From assembly GCA_030623035.1 (NCBI GenBank), contig JAUXFK010000041.1, forward strand, positions 1 through 14,867: a DNA stretch of 14,867 bases, given 5' to 3'. Shown piece after piece: positions 14,754 to 14,867 of this stretch (positions within the stretch are counted from its first letter, which is position 1; each line of letters starts with the position of its first letter). A model generated the notes under the pieces. It saw only the letters and a program-made list of their open reading frames with translations, did not search any database and had not been told where the DNA came from. Source of the DNA: Deltaproteobacteria bacterium. Lineage in GTDB: Bacteria > Desulfobacterota > UBA8473. A program made the position numbers and the translations under genes.

Positions 14754-14867
14754 ATGCCTTACAATATTAAGCTTGAGGTATTCGAAGGCCCTTTAGATCT
14801 CCTGCTTCATCTGATTAAAAAAAATGAACTGGACATATATGATATTCCCATTGCAAAGATTACCCAA
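14754..14867 (+). CDS. scpA: Segregation and condensation protein A, N-terminal fragment (cut by window end)
   Basis: The first 38 codons read MPYNIKLEVFEGPLDLLLHL, then IKKNELDIYDIPIAKITQ, the highly conserved N-terminus of ScpA. ScpA is the kleisin subunit that bridges SMC heads and pairs with ScpB to condense and segregate chromosomes. GGAG at 14743-14746 lies 7 nt before the ATG; two earlier ATGs (14741 and 14747) are out of frame. The gene starts 22 bp after trpS, so the two are probably co-transcribed. The remainder, and a likely scpB, lie beyond the window. Confidence 0.93.
   Translation, partial: MPYNIKLEVFEGPLDLLLHLIKKNELDIYDIPIAKITQ

Overview
The window is about 15 kb of moderately AT-rich bacterial DNA. 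Every convincing gene is on the + strand, mostly as tightly spaced housekeeping genes. The right half runs xerD, then a DHH-CBS-tRNA nucleotidyltransferase fusion, then trpS, then scpA. Together with the M50 protease, this recalls Deltaproteobacteria (Geobacter-like genomes) and neighbouring phyla such as Nitrospirota. That placement is inference from gene content and order; no rRNA or species marker is present.

Layout. Positions 1-402 hold a decayed minus-strand remnant of a four-helix-bundle protein gene and a candidate promoter. Positions 403-3567 encode a UvrD-type helicase fused to an iron-sulfur RecB/AddB-type nuclease. Next come a compact site-2 protease (3843-4685), a membrane-anchored transglutaminase-like protein (4727-6214) and a 5'-truncated ABC exporter permease (6506-8050). 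A mazE/mazF-type toxin-antitoxin pair with its own promoter (8175-8871) is followed closely by a small alpha/beta hydrolase (8895-9533), xerD (9539-10432), the 880-residue DHH-CBS-nucleotidyltransferase (10464-13106), trpS (13748-14731) and the first 38 codons of scpA (14754 to the end).

The most interesting content lies between genes. Three intergenic gaps (3592-3792, 6219-6487, 13427-13669) carry copies of one family of long imperfect palindromes with two distinguishable arms. The core of the 6219-6487 copy is inverted relative to that of the 13427-13669 copy, although their outer flanks are collinear. The 6219-6487 copy ends exactly where the recognisable permease frame begins. This suggests that insertion or deletion at the element removed the permease N-terminus and possibly a partner ATPase gene. 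A fourth, unrelated palindromic MITE-like element (13103-13352) has 17-bp perfect ends, is bounded by TTAA, and overlaps the stop codon of the nucleotidyltransferase gene.

Functions. DNA repair and chromosome maintenance are represented by the helicase-nuclease, XerD and ScpA. tRNA and translation are represented by the tRNA nucleotidyltransferase and a TrpRS that carries the cysteine pattern of an iron-sulfur anticodon-binding subgroup. Envelope proteolysis and transport are represented by the site-2 protease, the transglutaminase-like protein and the ABC permease. The toxin-antitoxin pair looks like an insertion into this conserved neighbourhood.
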